Positions 1-10,642 are shown, counted from the first letter of the stretch. The stretch is 64,000 nt of DNA from Neptunomonas antarctica (GCF_001305295.1 NZ_LJSI01000015.1:124001-188000), one strand, 5' to 3'. Numbers and translations: made by a program. Notes: a model not told the origin generated them from the sequence alone.

Positions 1-718
1 TGGTAAATGCAACGGGCCAAGGTGAAAGTCCTCGAATTTGCCGGTCAATGACCTCAGCTGTTTCTGCCCAGTCGATTAGTCCTTCCTGCTTCGTCAGTTT
101 GTGTGCGTAGCAGGCATCCGCGTTATTCTGTTTTACAGGGCTTAATTGCTTATCGGTTATTAGCCGGAGTGTATCCAGTAAGGCCTCCGCGCCCTGCTCT
201 GCGAGCCTATCGTGCAATGCGCCGCTGGTATCTTCTGGAAGAATGGGGCAAGTGGATTTGTACAGCATATCACCGGTATCGAGGCCTTCATCCATTTGCA
301 TAATGGTGATACCCGTTTCGGAGTCACCTGCCAGTAATGAGCGGTGTATCGGTGCAGCGCCTCGCCAACGAGGTAATAAAGATGCATGCACATTAATACA
401 GCCCTGCTTCGGCGCATCAAGAATAGCTGCGGGCAAAAGTAGTCCATAGGCTACGACAACCATAAGATCAGCGTTAAGAGCCCGTAGAGCGGCTTGTTCA
501 GGCTCTTCTTTAAAGTTTTGTGGCTGATAAACAGGAATGTCATGTTTAATCGCTAGCGCTTTAACGGGGCTTGCTGTGAGCTTACGGCCTCGGCCTGCAG
601 GCCTGTCCGGCTGAGTATAAACCGCAACAATCTGATGTTCGCTGCTAATCAGGGCCGCTAAGCTACTGGCTGCAAAATCGGGAGTGCCGGCAAAGATTAT
701 TCTTAAAGGTGTTGTCAT
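1..718 (-). CDS. fmt: Methionyl-tRNA formyltransferase (partial, C-terminus off the left edge)
   Basis: Formylates the amino group of Met-tRNAfMet with 10-formyl-THF, giving the initiator tRNA for translation. Reading the minus strand from the ATG at 718 gives about 239 codons without a stop. The N-terminal formyltransferase fold is clear: the start [11 protein letters not shown], the [14 protein letters not shown] segment and the signature region [24 protein letters not shown], which holds the catalytic Asn and His, then [17 protein letters not shown]. The C-terminal tRNA-binding domain lies outside the window. It is the second gene after def on the same strand, 66 bases downstream, the usual def-fmt order. 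The start is supported by AGGAGG-like sequence only on the opposite strand, so it rests on family alignment. Confidence 0.95.
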   Translation of the reverse strand, partial: MTTPLRIIFAGTPDFAASSLAALISSEHQIVAVYTQPDRPAGRGRKLTASPVKALAIKHDIPVYQPQNFKEEPEQAALRALNADLMVVVAYGLLLPAAILDAPKQGCINVHASLLPRWRGAAPIHRSLLAGDSETGITIMQMDEGLDTGDMLYKSTCPILPEDTSGALHDRLAEQGAEALLDTLRLITDKQLSPVKQNNADACYAHKLTKQEGLIDWAETAEVIDRQIRGLSPWPVAFT

Positions 719-784
719 AAGGAGGCCCATAAACAAAAACAGGCTTGCATAGAGCAAGCCTGTGGGTAATCAATATCAAACAGT

Positions 785-1297
785 TTAGTTCGTTTGTTCA
801 AATTTATGAATTTTCTCTAACTTAGTGCGTATACGGTTTCGTTTCAGCGTAGAAAGATAATCAACAAATAGTTTTCCTTCGAGGTGATCAATTTCATGCT
901 GAATACAAACGGCTAGCAAGTCATGAGCTTCGAATTCGAGCGGTTCACCATTCCTGTCTAGTGCTTTTACGCGGATATGGTTCGAGCGTATGATTTCTTC
1001 ATAAAATCCAGGGACGGATAAACAGCCTTCCTGCATCTCTTCGAGTTCTTCGGATAATATTTCGAAGCTAGGATTAATGAGCACTAATGGTTCATTACTC
1101 TCTTCTGATACATCAATAGTAACAATTTGACGATGAATGTTAACTTGCGTTGCCGCCAGGCCAATGCCGGGCGCGTCATACATCGTTTCAAACATATCGT
1201 CGATGATTGTGCGTAGTTCATCATCAACAAGTTCAACAGGCTCGGCGATAGTACGCAGCCGGGGGTCGGGAAATTCTAAAACGGATAGCAGGGCCAT
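785..1297 (-). CDS. def: Peptide deformylase
   Basis: Removes the N-formyl group from nascent proteins, reversing the action of the adjacent fmt product. The 170-residue protein has all three catalytic motifs: GIGLAATQ (from residue 44), EGCLS (90-94, Cys92 is a metal ligand) and HEIDH (134-138, His134/His138 metal ligands and Glu135 the general base). The length matches E. coli Def (169 aa). I chose the ATG at 1297 ([15 protein letters not shown]) over a GTG three codons upstream because it aligns with the family start. It lies upstream of fmt on the same strand and is divergent from the LysM gene at 1461. Confidence 0.97.
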   Translation of the reverse strand: MALLSVLEFPDPRLRTIAEPVELVDDELRTIIDDMFETMYDAPGIGLAATQVNIHRQIVTIDVSEESNEPLVLINPSFEILSEELEEMQEGCLSVPGFYEEIIRSNHIRVKALDRNGEPLEFEAHDLLAVCIQHEIDHLEGKLFVDYLSTLKRNRIRTKLEKIHKFEQTN

Positions 1298-1460
1298 AAA
1301 AATCACATATTCTTTGCAAAGTTATTAAGAAGTGCCATAAACGACACAAAACATCATTTAACCTATTATACTGATATAGCGCTACGATGCATTTGTCGTT
1401 CACCATTGTCTTATTATACGTGCAATGGATAATTCTGGTCACTCAGCAAGGGAACTGGAG

Positions 1461-2501
1461 ATGAAAAAACTGTTGGGAATGTGTTTGGCTTCATGGCTTA
1501 TTCTGTCAACGCCAACTCAAGTACAAGCAAGAGCTGATCAGATACAGCTCCAAGAAAATTATCCACAAGAATATGTGGTGGTTAAAGGAGATACTCTTTG
1601 GGATATTTCTGGCCACTTTCTCGAAAAACCTTGGCGTTGGCCTGAGCTATGGGACATTAATCCGCAGATTGATGACCCTCATTGGATCTATCCTGGTGAT
1701 GTTCTTTATCTGACGTGGGTTAATGGGCAGCCGAAACTACGCGTGAAAAATGATGGACGCTTACAACCGCATGCACGCGTATCTAAGCTGGATAATGCGA
1801 TCCCTGGTATTGCACTTAAAGACCTGTATGCGTTCTTGAGTGATAACGTAGTGTTGGATGATACACTGCTTGCACAAACACCTTATGTATTAGGTGGGCG
1901 TAATAATCGGATTATTTCCGGTGCTGGCGATCGGATTTACGCCAGAGGTGAAATCGACCTCGAGCACAGCACGCAGAATGTCTATCGCCCTGCCAAAAGT
2001 TATATTGATCCTGAGACACAAGAACTGCTGGGCTATGAGCTGCTAAAAGTGGCTGAAGCGCGTGTGGTTTCCGTAAAAGCTGATATTACTAGCCTGGATA
2101 TCCAAAAATCACGAGAGGAAGTGCGTGTACAGGATCGTGTGATTCCTTCTCCTGAGACGCGTATTCAGTCTGTATTTTATCCTGTTGCTGCTCCTGCAGA
2201 GTCAGAGGCAACTATTCTTTCTGTGTTGCGTGGTGTGACTAAAATTGGTCGTTATGATGCGGTAGCGATTAATAAGGGAAGTCGGGAAGGGTTGAAATCA
2301 GGACATGTTTTCATTGTCTATACGAAAGGCGAAACTATTACTGATCCGGTGACTCAAGAGGAGATAACCCTTCCTTCTGAGGAGGCCGGCACGTTAATGG
2401 TTTTCAAAACGTTCGAAAAAGTCAGTTACGGATTAGTTATGACGGCAACGAATGTGTTGTCTGTTGGTGATAGCCTACGTTCACCTGACTTTTATGAGTA
2501 A
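1461..2501 (+). CDS. LysM domain protein, secreted (YgaU/lysM gene next to dprA)
   Basis: A 346-residue exported protein. Residues 1-24 form a signal peptide (MKKLLGMCLASWLILSTPTQ then VQA). A single LysM peptidoglycan-binding domain follows at about 38-85, containing VVVKGDTLWDIS and the PELWDINP and YPGDVLYL elements. The remaining 250 residues have no motif I can name. Genes of this kind sit directly upstream of dprA in many gammaproteobacteria, and the order LysM-dprA-tsaC-hemF-aroE is conserved. The start at 1461 follows GGGAACTGGAG; an upstream in-frame ATG would put twelve extra residues before the signal peptide. The role is probably in the cell wall or division, but this is inference from the LysM domain. 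Confidence 0.88.
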   Translation: MKKLLGMCLASWLILSTPTQVQARADQIQLQENYPQEYVVVKGDTLWDISGHFLEKPWRWPELWDINPQIDDPHWIYPGDVLYLTWVNGQPKLRVKNDGRLQPHARVSKLDNAIPGIALKDLYAFLSDNVVLDDTLLAQTPYVLGGRNNRIISGAGDRIYARGEIDLEHSTQNVYRPAKSYIDPETQELLGYELLKVAEARVVSVKADITSLDIQKSREEVRVQDRVIPSPETRIQSVFYPVAAPAESEATILSVLRGVTKIGRYDAVAINKGSREGLKSGHVFIVYTKGETITDPVTQEEITLPSEEAGTLMVFKTFEKVSYGLVMTATNVLSVGDSLRSPDFYE

Positions 2502-2529
2502 GTTCTGATAAGTAAACAGAGAGTCTGAT

Positions 2530-3711
2530 ATGCCAAGCGATCCAAGGGACTGGATCGCTATCAGTCAGTTGCCGGGCATTGGCCCTGCAACATTAGCTAA
2601 GCTTTTTCGAGGAAAGTGGACGCCTGATAGATTGATAGCGGATCAACACGATAGTTTCCAATTAACCTCCCCGCATTTGACGTCTCCAGGGCCTGGCTCT
2701 CAACAGCTCAGCTTTCCTCGGCTAAATAGTGTGCAGATAGCTCAATTAACCAGCTATGTTAAGCAGACAGGCCCCTTGTGGGAAAAAACTAATCAATTTG
2801 TAAATCAGCTGGATGCTATGCAGATTCAGTGCATATTGTCAGACAGTGACAGCTACCCTGCTCTCTTACGTAAAGCGGCGGATCACCCCGTGCTACTTTT
2901 TGTGCAGGGTAACCTTGAGGCCTTACATCTGCCGATTGTGTCAATTGTCGGTAGTCGTAACGCGAGTGCGGCGGGCTTACGGCATGCTTATCAGTTCTCT
3001 GCATCGCTATCACAGGCGGGATTTGTGGTGGCCAGTGGGCTTGCATTAGGTATCGACGGAGCGGCTCACCAGGCGGCAGTAGATCTTGGGCTACCGACGG
3101 TGGCCGTGATGGGTACCGGAAGTGACCGACTTTATCCCTTAAGGCATAAGAAACTATCTGAAAAGATACTAGGGTGCGGTGGCGCGTTAGTCACAGAGCT
3201 ACTACCCGGCAGTGGGCCTTTGGCGGCTCACTTTCCACGCCGTAACCGGATTATCAGTGGGCTGTCTACTGGAGTATTAGTGGTGGAAGCCGCCTTGAAA
3301 AGTGGTTCGTTAATTACTGCAAGATTGGGATTAAATCAAGGCCGCGAGGTTTTTGCATTGCCAGGCTCTATTGATCATCCCGGAAGTCGTGGCTGCCATG
3401 CATTAATCAGAGAAGGCGCTGTGCTGGTTGAATCGGTTGAACATATGCTGGATGAGTTATCCACAATGCTGGGTGTGTTAAGGCAAGCGTCTGACAATAT
3501 CAGCCCAAGCAGCCAGGAAAATAACTTATCAACAGATCAAAATTTAATTCTGACGTCCATAGACTTCTCCTTGACGCTTCTTGAAGAGATTGTTGATCGG
3601 CTGGGACTTCTGGATAGCCCTTTAACGAGTCATCTGCAGTCCAGTTTAGTTGAGTTGGAACTGTTTGGGTGGATAGAAGCAGTAGGCGGCGGTTACCGAC
3701 GGATACGCTGA
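2530..3711 (+). CDS. dprA: DNA processing protein DprA (Smf)
   Basis: DprA binds single-stranded DNA entering during transformation and loads RecA. The 393-residue protein starts with a helix-hairpin-helix-like segment (LPGIGPATLAKLF). The Rossmann-like core follows: IVGSRNASAAGL near 138-150, ASGLALGIDGAAHQAA near 168-183, MGTGSDRLYP near 194-203, then FPRRNRIISGLS and EAALKSGSLITARLGLNQGREVFALPGS in the second half. The C-terminal 70 residues (TLLEEIVDRLGL to GGGYRRI) fit the DprA winged-helix domain. A short Ser/Pro-rich insert (residues 42-65) looks specific to this lineage. It starts 28 bases after the LysM gene and is probably co-transcribed with it. Confidence 0.96.
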   Translation: MPSDPRDWIAISQLPGIGPATLAKLFRGKWTPDRLIADQHDSFQLTSPHLTSPGPGSQQLSFPRLNSVQIAQLTSYVKQTGPLWEKTNQFVNQLDAMQIQCILSDSDSYPALLRKAADHPVLLFVQGNLEALHLPIVSIVGSRNASAAGLRHAYQFSASLSQAGFVVASGLALGIDGAAHQAAVDLGLPTVAVMGTGSDRLYPLRHKKLSEKILGCGGALVTELLPGSGPLAAHFPRRNRIISGLSTGVLVVEAALKSGSLITARLGLNQGREVFALPGSIDHPGSRGCHALIREGAVLVESVEHMLDELSTMLGVLRQASDNISPSSQENNLSTDQNLILTSIDFSLTLLEEIVDRLGLLDSPLTSHLQSSLVELELFGWIEAVGGGYRRIR

Positions 3712-3786
3712 CTTGGCAGCCTATCAGTGTTGCAACTGACCGGCGAAACAGGTATTTTTCCGGTTTTAACTCAAAGAGTTTTAGGC

Positions 3787-4344
3787 ATGAATCAGCAGCA
3801 CTACTCTCAGGCTGCCAGAGTGTTGCATCAGGGGGGCGTTATCGCTTATCCCACTGAAGCTGTCTGGGGGCTGGGTTGTGATCCTTATAACGAAATAGCG
3901 GTACAGAAACTACTGTCATTAAAGCAGCGGCCTGTCGAAAAAGGCATCATTCTGGTTGCCGCCAGTATGGAACAGGTTCAGCCTTTATTGAAAAATCTGG
4001 ACGCTGTCAGTCTCGCGCGTCTTGAAGCAAGTTGGCCTGGTCCGAACACATGGTTGATACCCGATCCTGACAATGTTATTCCTACGTGGATAAAAGGTGA
4101 ACACGCCTCTGTGGCGGTTAGAGTCAGTGCTCATGCAGGGGTTATTGCGCTCTGTAAAGCATTTGGAGGGCCGGTTGTATCTACCTCGGCTAATATAGCA
4201 GGATTAGAGCCTGCGAGGATCCTATCGGAAGTAAGTGCTTACTTCGGTGATTTTATTGACTATTACCTGCCTGGATCACTGGGTGATTTAGAACAACCAA
4301 CACGTATACAGGATCTGCGTGATAGCCGCGTAGTTCGTTCTTAA
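3787..4344 (+). CDS. tsaC: Threonylcarbamoyl-AMP synthase
   Basis: Makes threonylcarbamoyl-AMP from threonine, bicarbonate and ATP, the first step of tRNA t6A37 synthesis. The 185-residue YrdC-domain protein has IAYPTEAVWGLGCDP near the N-terminus, the LKQRPVEKGIILVA nucleotide-binding segment, and STSANIAG near residue 140. Its length matches the short TsaC (RimN) form without the Sua5 extension. The ATG at 3787 (MNQQHYSQAARVL) aligns with the family start; an in-frame start 60 bases earlier would add residues without family support. It lies between dprA and hemF, as in many gammaproteobacteria. Confidence 0.94.
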   Translation: MNQQHYSQAARVLHQGGVIAYPTEAVWGLGCDPYNEIAVQKLLSLKQRPVEKGIILVAASMEQVQPLLKNLDAVSLARLEASWPGPNTWLIPDPDNVIPTWIKGEHASVAVRVSAHAGVIALCKAFGGPVVSTSANIAGLEPARILSEVSAYFGDFIDYYLPGSLGDLEQPTRIQDLRDSRVVRS

Positions 4345-5286
<942 letters not shown>

Positions 5287-5289
5287 TTT

Positions 5290-6114
5290 ATGGATCGTTA
5301 TGCCGTGTTTGGTAATCCCATATCGCATTCAAAATCGCCGGCTATCCACACTGCGTTCGCTCAACAAACATCCCAGGTACTGAGCTATGAGGCTATTTGT
5401 GCGCCTGTGGATAAGTTTGAAGAAACAGTAAAGGCCTTTTTGGCTGACGGCGGGAAAGGTCTTAATATCACCGTTCCATTTAAGGAAGAAGCCTGGAAAC
5501 TGGCAGTACTTCGGTCGGAACGTGCCGAGCTAGCCGGTGCCGTTAATACGCTCTATCTGAATCAGGAAGGCCTGTTGTGTGGAGAGAATACCGATGGTGT
5601 CGGTATGGTTCGGGATATACAGCACAATCATGGCTACAGCATTAAAGGCAAAAGAGTCTTAATTTTGGGTGCGGGTGGTGCCGTACGTGGGGTTATGAAG
5701 CCGGTATTAGAGCAGCAGCCAAAGCAGGTTGTGATCGCCAACCGGACACTCGCGAAGGCCGAGACACTGGCGGCATTATTTGCGCCTTTTGGTCATATTA
5801 CTGCGTCGTCATTCGACGCTTTGGAAGGCCCTTTTGATCTGATTATGAATGGTACTGCCGCCAGCTTACAGGGCGAAATGCCGGCATTGCCAGAAGGAAT
5901 GCTTCATTCTCAGTCCTGGTGCTACGACATGATGTACAGCGCCGCCCAAACGCCCTTTAATCAGTGGGCAGAGGCTCAGGGAGCCTGTCAGCAACTGGAC
6001 GGCCTGGGGATGTTGGTCGAGCAGGCTGCCGAGTCTTTTTATATTTGGCGCGGTATACGCCCGGATACGTCATCGCTTATTCAGATTATCCGCAATGAGT
6101 TATTAAATCATTGA
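5290..6114 (+). CDS. aroE: Shikimate dehydrogenase (NADP-dependent)
   Basis: Reduces 3-dehydroshikimate to shikimate in aromatic amino acid synthesis. The 274-residue protein has the substrate-binding segment FGNPISHSKSPAIH, the catalytic Lys65 in NITVPFK and Asp102 in GENTDGVG, the dinucleotide-binding loop VLILGAGGAVRG, the NRTLAKA segment typical of NADP-binding AroE, and the C-terminal GLGMLVEQAAESFYIWRG. The start follows hemF by three bases with GGAGG inside the hemF end. It is the last gene of the LysM-dprA-tsaC-hemF-aroE run. Confidence 0.97.
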   Translation: MDRYAVFGNPISHSKSPAIHTAFAQQTSQVLSYEAICAPVDKFEETVKAFLADGGKGLNITVPFKEEAWKLAVLRSERAELAGAVNTLYLNQEGLLCGENTDGVGMVRDIQHNHGYSIKGKRVLILGAGGAVRGVMKPVLEQQPKQVVIANRTLAKAETLAALFAPFGHITASSFDALEGPFDLIMNGTAASLQGEMPALPEGMLHSQSWCYDMMYSAAQTPFNQWAEAQGACQQLDGLGMLVEQAAESFYIWRGIRPDTSSLIQIIRNELLNH

Positions 6115-6213
6115 TTTTGAAGCGTTAACGCATACTTTATTTAGAACCATTTCTTGCATACATTCCGATCAGGGTTTATAAAGTTTATAAACCCTCCTGC
6201 TCAGGAAGCTCCG

Positions 6214-8595
6214 ATGGAAAAGCTCAAACCCCTGTCACCCGAAGCACTTTATAAAGTGTGCGATCTCGATATTCTTCCTTTCAGAACGACTGAAACGCTG
6301 GAGAATTTTAATGGTTTCTTTGGTCAGGAAAGGGCTATTGAAGCTATGGGCTTCGGTGTCGGTATGCATCGGCCCGGCTACAACCTTTTCGTTATGGGTA
6401 ACCCGCATACCGGGCGTTTCTCCTTTGCTATGGAGAACCTGAAAGGGATCGCTAAAAAAGAAAAGAAGCCGAGTGACTGGTGTTATCTGAATAATATGCT
6501 GGACGATCGCTATCCTCTGGCTATTGAGCTGCAGGCGGGCAAAGCGGCACAGTTGCGTCGCGATAATAAACGCATGATGGAAACCATCATGACGGAGTTG
6601 CCTGCCGTTTTCGAAAATCCTGCGTATCAGCGTAAAAAAAGCAAAATTGAGCGTGATTTTAATCGCCATTACGATCAGGCCATTGATAGTGTCGAAAAGC
6701 GCGCGCGTGAACATAGCGTGGCTGTCTATCAAGATGCCGGCACGGTTGGATTTACGCCGGTGGCTGATGGCCAGGCGATGGATGAGGCGGCATTTTCTCA
6801 GTTACCGGAAGAGGCGCGCGATAAGTTTTCTAAAAACATATCTGAGCTGGAAGATTTTCTGACAGAAAGTCTGACCGAGCTGCCGCAATGGCGCCGTGAA
6901 GCAGCAGAAAGAATGAAAGTGCTGGACCGTGATACCGCGCGGCAAACGATTTCTCCATTAATCCAGACGGTTAAAGAAAAGTACAATAATATCAGTGGGC
7001 TACCTGATTACTTCAATCAGTTAGAGAGCCACATTGTGAAAAATTGTGCAGATATGATTAATGATGAAAAATTGATTGAGGCGCGCACAGACAATGGCCG
7101 TCGCACATTGTTAGATGATCAGTTTGGCGTTAATTTATTGGTTGATAACAGTAAAACCAAAGGGTCTCCCGTTGTTTTTGAAGCACATCCGAGTTATGAA
7201 AATTTGTTTGGTCGGGTGGAATACAATAACGATATGGGAGCGCTGGTCACCAATTATCAGATGATCCGCCCCGGTGCGCTGCACAGCGCTAACGGCGGTT
7301 ATCTGGTGCTGGAAGCAGAAAAACTGCTGGAGCAACCCTTTGTTTATGGTGCGCTTAAGCGCGCGTTAAAAGCACATGAAATTCGTATTGAGAATCCGAT
7401 GAGTGAGTTCTCGGGTATCAGTACGATTACCTTAAGCCCTACTCCCATCCCACTGCACCTTAAAGTGGTGTTGATAGGGGGGCGCGACACCTATTACTTA
7501 TTGCAGGAGATGGATCAGGACTTCGAAAAAATGTTTCGTGTGGTGGTCGATTTTGATGAGGATGTCGAACGTACTCCCGCGACAATCCGTAATTATGCCC
7601 GTTTAATGAAGACACTGGCCGGTGAAGAAAATTTAGCGCCGCTAACGCGTGATGCGGTGGCCAGGTTGGTAGAGCATAGCTCGCGGTTATCGGGTGATCA
7701 GGATTTACTCTCAGCTCACATCGGCGAGTTGGTCGATCTGTTATGCGAAGCGGATTACAAACGAAAAGCGTCAGACGAAGATATTATCAATGTAAAACAT
7801 GTAGAGATGGCGCTGAACGCTAAAGAAAAACGTACCGGGCGCCTGTCACAGAAGATTCTTGAAAGTATTCTTAACGAAACGGTATTGATCGATACAGACG
7901 GGCAGGCGGTAGGTAAAAGTAATGGTCTTACCGTACTTCAGGTGGGTGATGTGTCTTTTGGTACGCCGGCACGTATCACGGCTACGGTACATCCGGGTAA
8001 CCATGGCATTGTCGATATCGAACGTGAAGTCCAGCTCGGTCAGTCTATACATTCCAAAGGCGTCCTGATCCTCTCCGGCTATCTGGGGCATCAGTATGCA
8101 CAGGATTTTCCGCTCACCATGTCAGCTAGCATTGCTCTGGAGCAATCGTACGGGTATATAGACGGCGACAGTGCGTCGCTGGCTGAGGTCTGCACTTTGA
8201 TTTCAGCACTGACGCATATTCCGATCTACCAGCAATATGCACTCACAGGGTCGATCAACCAGTATGGCGAAGTACAGGCGATTGGCGGCGTTAACGAAAA
8301 AATTGAGGGGTATTTTAAACTCTGTGAAACGCGCGGATTAACCGGTACGCAAGGGGTCATTATTCCACGTGCCAATGTGCGTAATCTGATGTTGAAAAAG
8401 GCGGTAGTAGAAGCGGTCGAACGCGGTGAATTTCGCATTTATTCAGTGGCTACCGTTGATGAATGTTTACAGATTCTGATGGGTCGTGCTGTCGGGCAGC
8501 GTAAGCAGGATGGTAGTTTTACACAACGCAGTATTAACTATCAGGTGGTTAAGCGATTGAAAGAACTGCACAAAGCCACAAATTCAAGTAAATAA
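6214..8595 (+). CDS. Lon-like ATP-dependent protease (AAA_32 / YcbZ-AsrA type)
   Basis: A 793-residue protease of the Lon superfamily subgroup with an atypical N-terminal half. The C-terminal Lon protease domain is intact: Ser653 in DGDSAS and Lys696 in GGVNEKIEG form the dyad, 43 residues apart exactly as in E. coli Lon. The P-loop-like segment MGNPHTGR (61-68) has Arg where Walker A normally has Lys, as I recall for this subfamily. Middle segments such as ALHSANGGYLVLEAEKLL match AAA_32 proteins. AGGAAG 6-11 bases before the ATG at 6214 supports this start; an earlier in-frame start exists at 6154. Predicted cytosolic quality-control or stress protease; the substrate is unknown. It stands alone, 99 bases after aroE. 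Confidence 0.9.
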   Translation: MEKLKPLSPEALYKVCDLDILPFRTTETLENFNGFFGQERAIEAMGFGVGMHRPGYNLFVMGNPHTGRFSFAMENLKGIAKKEKKPSDWCYLNNMLDDRYPLAIELQAGKAAQLRRDNKRMMETIMTELPAVFENPAYQRKKSKIERDFNRHYDQAIDSVEKRAREHSVAVYQDAGTVGFTPVADGQAMDEAAFSQLPEEARDKFSKNISELEDFLTESLTELPQWRREAAERMKVLDRDTARQTISPLIQTVKEKYNNISGLPDYFNQLESHIVKNCADMINDEKLIEARTDNGRRTLLDDQFGVNLLVDNSKTKGSPVVFEAHPSYENLFGRVEYNNDMGALVTNYQMIRPGALHSANGGYLVLEAEKLLEQPFVYGALKRALKAHEIRIENPMSEFSGISTITLSPTPIPLHLKVVLIGGRDTYYLLQEMDQDFEKMFRVVVDFDEDVERTPATIRNYARLMKTLAGEENLAPLTRDAVARLVEHSSRLSGDQDLLSAHIGELVDLLCEADYKRKASDEDIINVKHVEMALNAKEKRTGRLSQKILESILNETVLIDTDGQAVGKSNGLTVLQVGDVSFGTPARITATVHPGNHGIVDIEREVQLGQSIHSKGVLILSGYLGHQYAQDFPLTMSASIALEQSYGYIDGDSASLAEVCTLISALTHIPIYQQYALTGSINQYGEVQAIGGVNEKIEGYFKLCETRGLTGTQGVIIPRANVRNLMLKKAVVEAVERGEFRIYSVATVDECLQILMGRAVGQRKQDGSFTQRSINYQVVKRLKELHKATNSSK

Positions 8596-8650
8596 GCCGC
8601 GAGTAACCAGATCATAGGCAGTAGTCTATGATCAGTCAGTAGTCGTAGGA

Positions 8651-8690
8651 AACCAGCAGGGACTCCCCTGCCGGTTGTTGCTTCTTTAGG
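8651..8690 (+). terminator. Probable terminator after the Lon-like protease
   Basis: GCAGGG-ACTC-CCCTGC is a perfect 6-bp hairpin flanked by AACC/GGTT, which extend the stem across one mismatch. A T-rich run (GTTGTTGCTTCTTT) follows. It sits between convergent genes (Lon-like protease and cytochrome c). A second smaller dyad, ATCATAG/CTATGAT, lies just upstream near 8610-8632. Confidence 0.5.
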
Positions 8691-8748
8691 TACGGGTGTT
8701 AACAGGTACTTATGTGAAAAAGCGGTTTTAACGAACGGTAATAAAGAG

Positions 8749-9132
8749 TTATTTTAACGAGCGTAAGAAGCTGATCAGATAATCCTGTTCTGCTTGGTCA
8801 GTAATCGATACATGGCGCATCCGGGTACCCGGTACCAGTGCTTCATTATCGCTAATCCACTTACGAAGATTATCTTCAGTCCATGTGAGCCCGGACGCTT
8901 TCATTGCTTCTGAATAAGCAAAACGCGGCATTGATGCTGCTTTGCGCTCAACCACGCCAATCAGGCTTGGTCCGAACGTATTTTTACTGGGTTCAAGTGA
9001 GTGGCATGCGGTGCAGTTATGGTTAAAAATCTGTCGACCAGCTTCTGTCATTCCTCCATCTTCTGCCTGAGCAGATAACGGTGCAGCCAAAACACTGCAT
9101 AAAATTAAAGACGATAGCAAGTTTGCTTTCAT
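8749..9132 (-). CDS. Monoheme class I cytochrome c, periplasmic
   Basis: A 127-residue exported electron carrier. Residues 1-23 are a Sec signal peptide ending AQA. The haem site is CTACH (Cys40, Cys43, His44), and the distal ligand is probably Met105 in PGTRMRH, followed by a closing helix (DQAEQDYLISFLRSL). FGPSLIGVVERKAASMPRFAYSEAMKASGLTW matches the class I family of mitochondrial-like cytochrome c / c2. The gene stands alone, convergent with the Lon-like protease. Its redox partner is not evident from the neighbourhood. GGAGGGGG just upstream gives a strong ribosome site. Confidence 0.93.
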   Translation of the reverse strand: MKANLLSSLILCSVLAAPLSAQAEDGGMTEAGRQIFNHNCTACHSLEPSKNTFGPSLIGVVERKAASMPRFAYSEAMKASGLTWTEDNLRKWISDNEALVPGTRMRHVSITDQAEQDYLISFLRSLK

Positions 9133-9295
9133 TAGGTGTCCCCCTCCTTATAACGCGGTAAAGACAGTATATTGAGTAAGGCTTTTGTTCGGCTCTTCTA
9201 CAAAAGAACCGGTTCTATAGCACCTAAGTACTTTTATGGCGGCATGCATGGGAGGAGGTAAAAAGAATGCATTAAAGGGTCTGATAAAGGGATTG

Positions 9296-10642
9296 TTAAT
9301 GCTCAATAAAATGAAACTCATGGGATACTTTTAAGAGCGCCTCGTAACATCGGCGATCAACCTGAGTATCAAGGTGTTCTGCCATCATTTCCAACGCCTG
9401 TGGTACGGGAATAGGACCACGGTAGGGACGGTCAGCGGTAATGGCATCAAAAATATCGGCGGTCGTAATAATGCGGGTGTCCAGTGTAACTTCGTCGCCT
9501 TGCAGGCCGAGTGGGTAGCCTTTGCCATCCATACGTTCATGGTGCGCCTGCGCAACATCTGCCAGCTCTTTAAATGCGCCAATACGCGACAGAATTTCAC
9601 CGGTAAATGTGGGGTGTAGTTTAATGGTGGTAAATTCTTCATCGGTTAATTTGTCTGGTTTATCAAGGATGCTATTACTGATTCCCAGCTTACCGACATC
9701 ATGCAATAAAGCGGCGCGCTTCAACCAGCGGCGTCGTTCTTGTGAGTAGCCTAATTCTCTCGCTAACAGGTCGGTAATTAAGGCAACACGATTACTGTGC
9801 CCTGCGGTGAAAGGGCTCTTGGAATCGACGACTTGTCCGAAAGCGGCTGCTATCTCATCAATATAATCCTCATCCAGCGTTACCTGAAACTGTGCAGGTT
9901 CTAATTGGATGATTAACTCTGCAAGGTTTGTGCTGGCGAGAGTGTCCCAAAACGTATCATCTGCAATACTTAAAAAGCACTCGACCAGGGAAGGTTCAAA
10001 CCAGCTACCGCAACGTTTTTCAACCTCTGCCAGACAGGCGTGCCTGTCTGTACCTGTGAAAAAAACATCAATCACTTGCGACAGTAGCGCGATTCTTGAA
10101 TACATCGAAATAGCATCGCCCTTAAGCCCGTAGGGCTTGCCTCCGCCATTCCAGTGCTCATCCAGCCCTCTGATGCCTTCCGCTACCGCTTCGTTAAAGC
10201 GCAGTTGGCGAGCAATATCGGCGCCTCTTTCGCAGCGAGTTTGCATTAACTCTGTGCTCCACTTAGTGCCGTTACGCATCACAGAGAGTGTCTGCTTAAA
10301 GCGTTCAGCTAAGCCTTTTTGAACACCGGTATGTTGCAGCACAAAGTTGAGAACTTGTTTCAGGCTGCCATCCACTGATTTGAAGTCATGTTTAAAACCT
10401 AAATCATCAGTGGCGTAGAGTTGACAGATCCTGGCCGCATTACTGCTACACCCGAGGTCTTTTAATAAAATTGTATAGTACAGCTCCCATAATTGATGAG
10501 CCTGTAAACCACAGGTCTGACCTAATTGCATGCCTATCCAGCAAGCACGGATACAGTGGCCTGGTGGTTGCCCTTCGGTCATATCCAATGCATGGCTTAG
10601 AGCACTGATTAACTCTGACATTTTCATCGATTGATCGGGCAT
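9296..10642 (-). CDS. Tandem HD-GYP domain protein, likely c-di-GMP phosphodiesterase
   Basis: 448 residues with two HD-GYP-like halves. The C-terminal copy is complete: HDVGK (His314-Asp315), then HHERMDGKGYPLGL (367-380), typical of enzymes that hydrolyse c-di-GMP. The N-terminal copy keeps the layout but is degenerate: KD at 61-62 replaces HD, and DEHWNGGGKPYGLKG (161-175) replaces the HHERxDGxGYP signature. The first half is therefore probably regulatory or structural (inference). There is no receiver or membrane segment, so it is likely cytosolic. It is monocistronic, divergent from the NAD-GDH gene across 269 bases. Confidence 0.9.
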   Translation of the reverse strand: MPDQSMKMSELISALSHALDMTEGQPPGHCIRACWIGMQLGQTCGLQAHQLWELYYTILLKDLGCSSNAARICQLYATDDLGFKHDFKSVDGSLKQVLNFVLQHTGVQKGLAERFKQTLSVMRNGTKWSTELMQTRCERGADIARQLRFNEAVAEGIRGLDEHWNGGGKPYGLKGDAISMYSRIALLSQVIDVFFTGTDRHACLAEVEKRCGSWFEPSLVECFLSIADDTFWDTLASTNLAELIIQLEPAQFQVTLDEDYIDEIAAAFGQVVDSKSPFTAGHSNRVALITDLLARELGYSQERRRWLKRAALLHDVGKLGISNSILDKPDKLTDEEFTTIKLHPTFTGEILSRIGAFKELADVAQAHHERMDGKGYPLGLQGDEVTLDTRIITTADIFDAITADRPYRGPIPVPQALEMMAEHLDTQVDRRCYEALLKVSHEFHFIEH

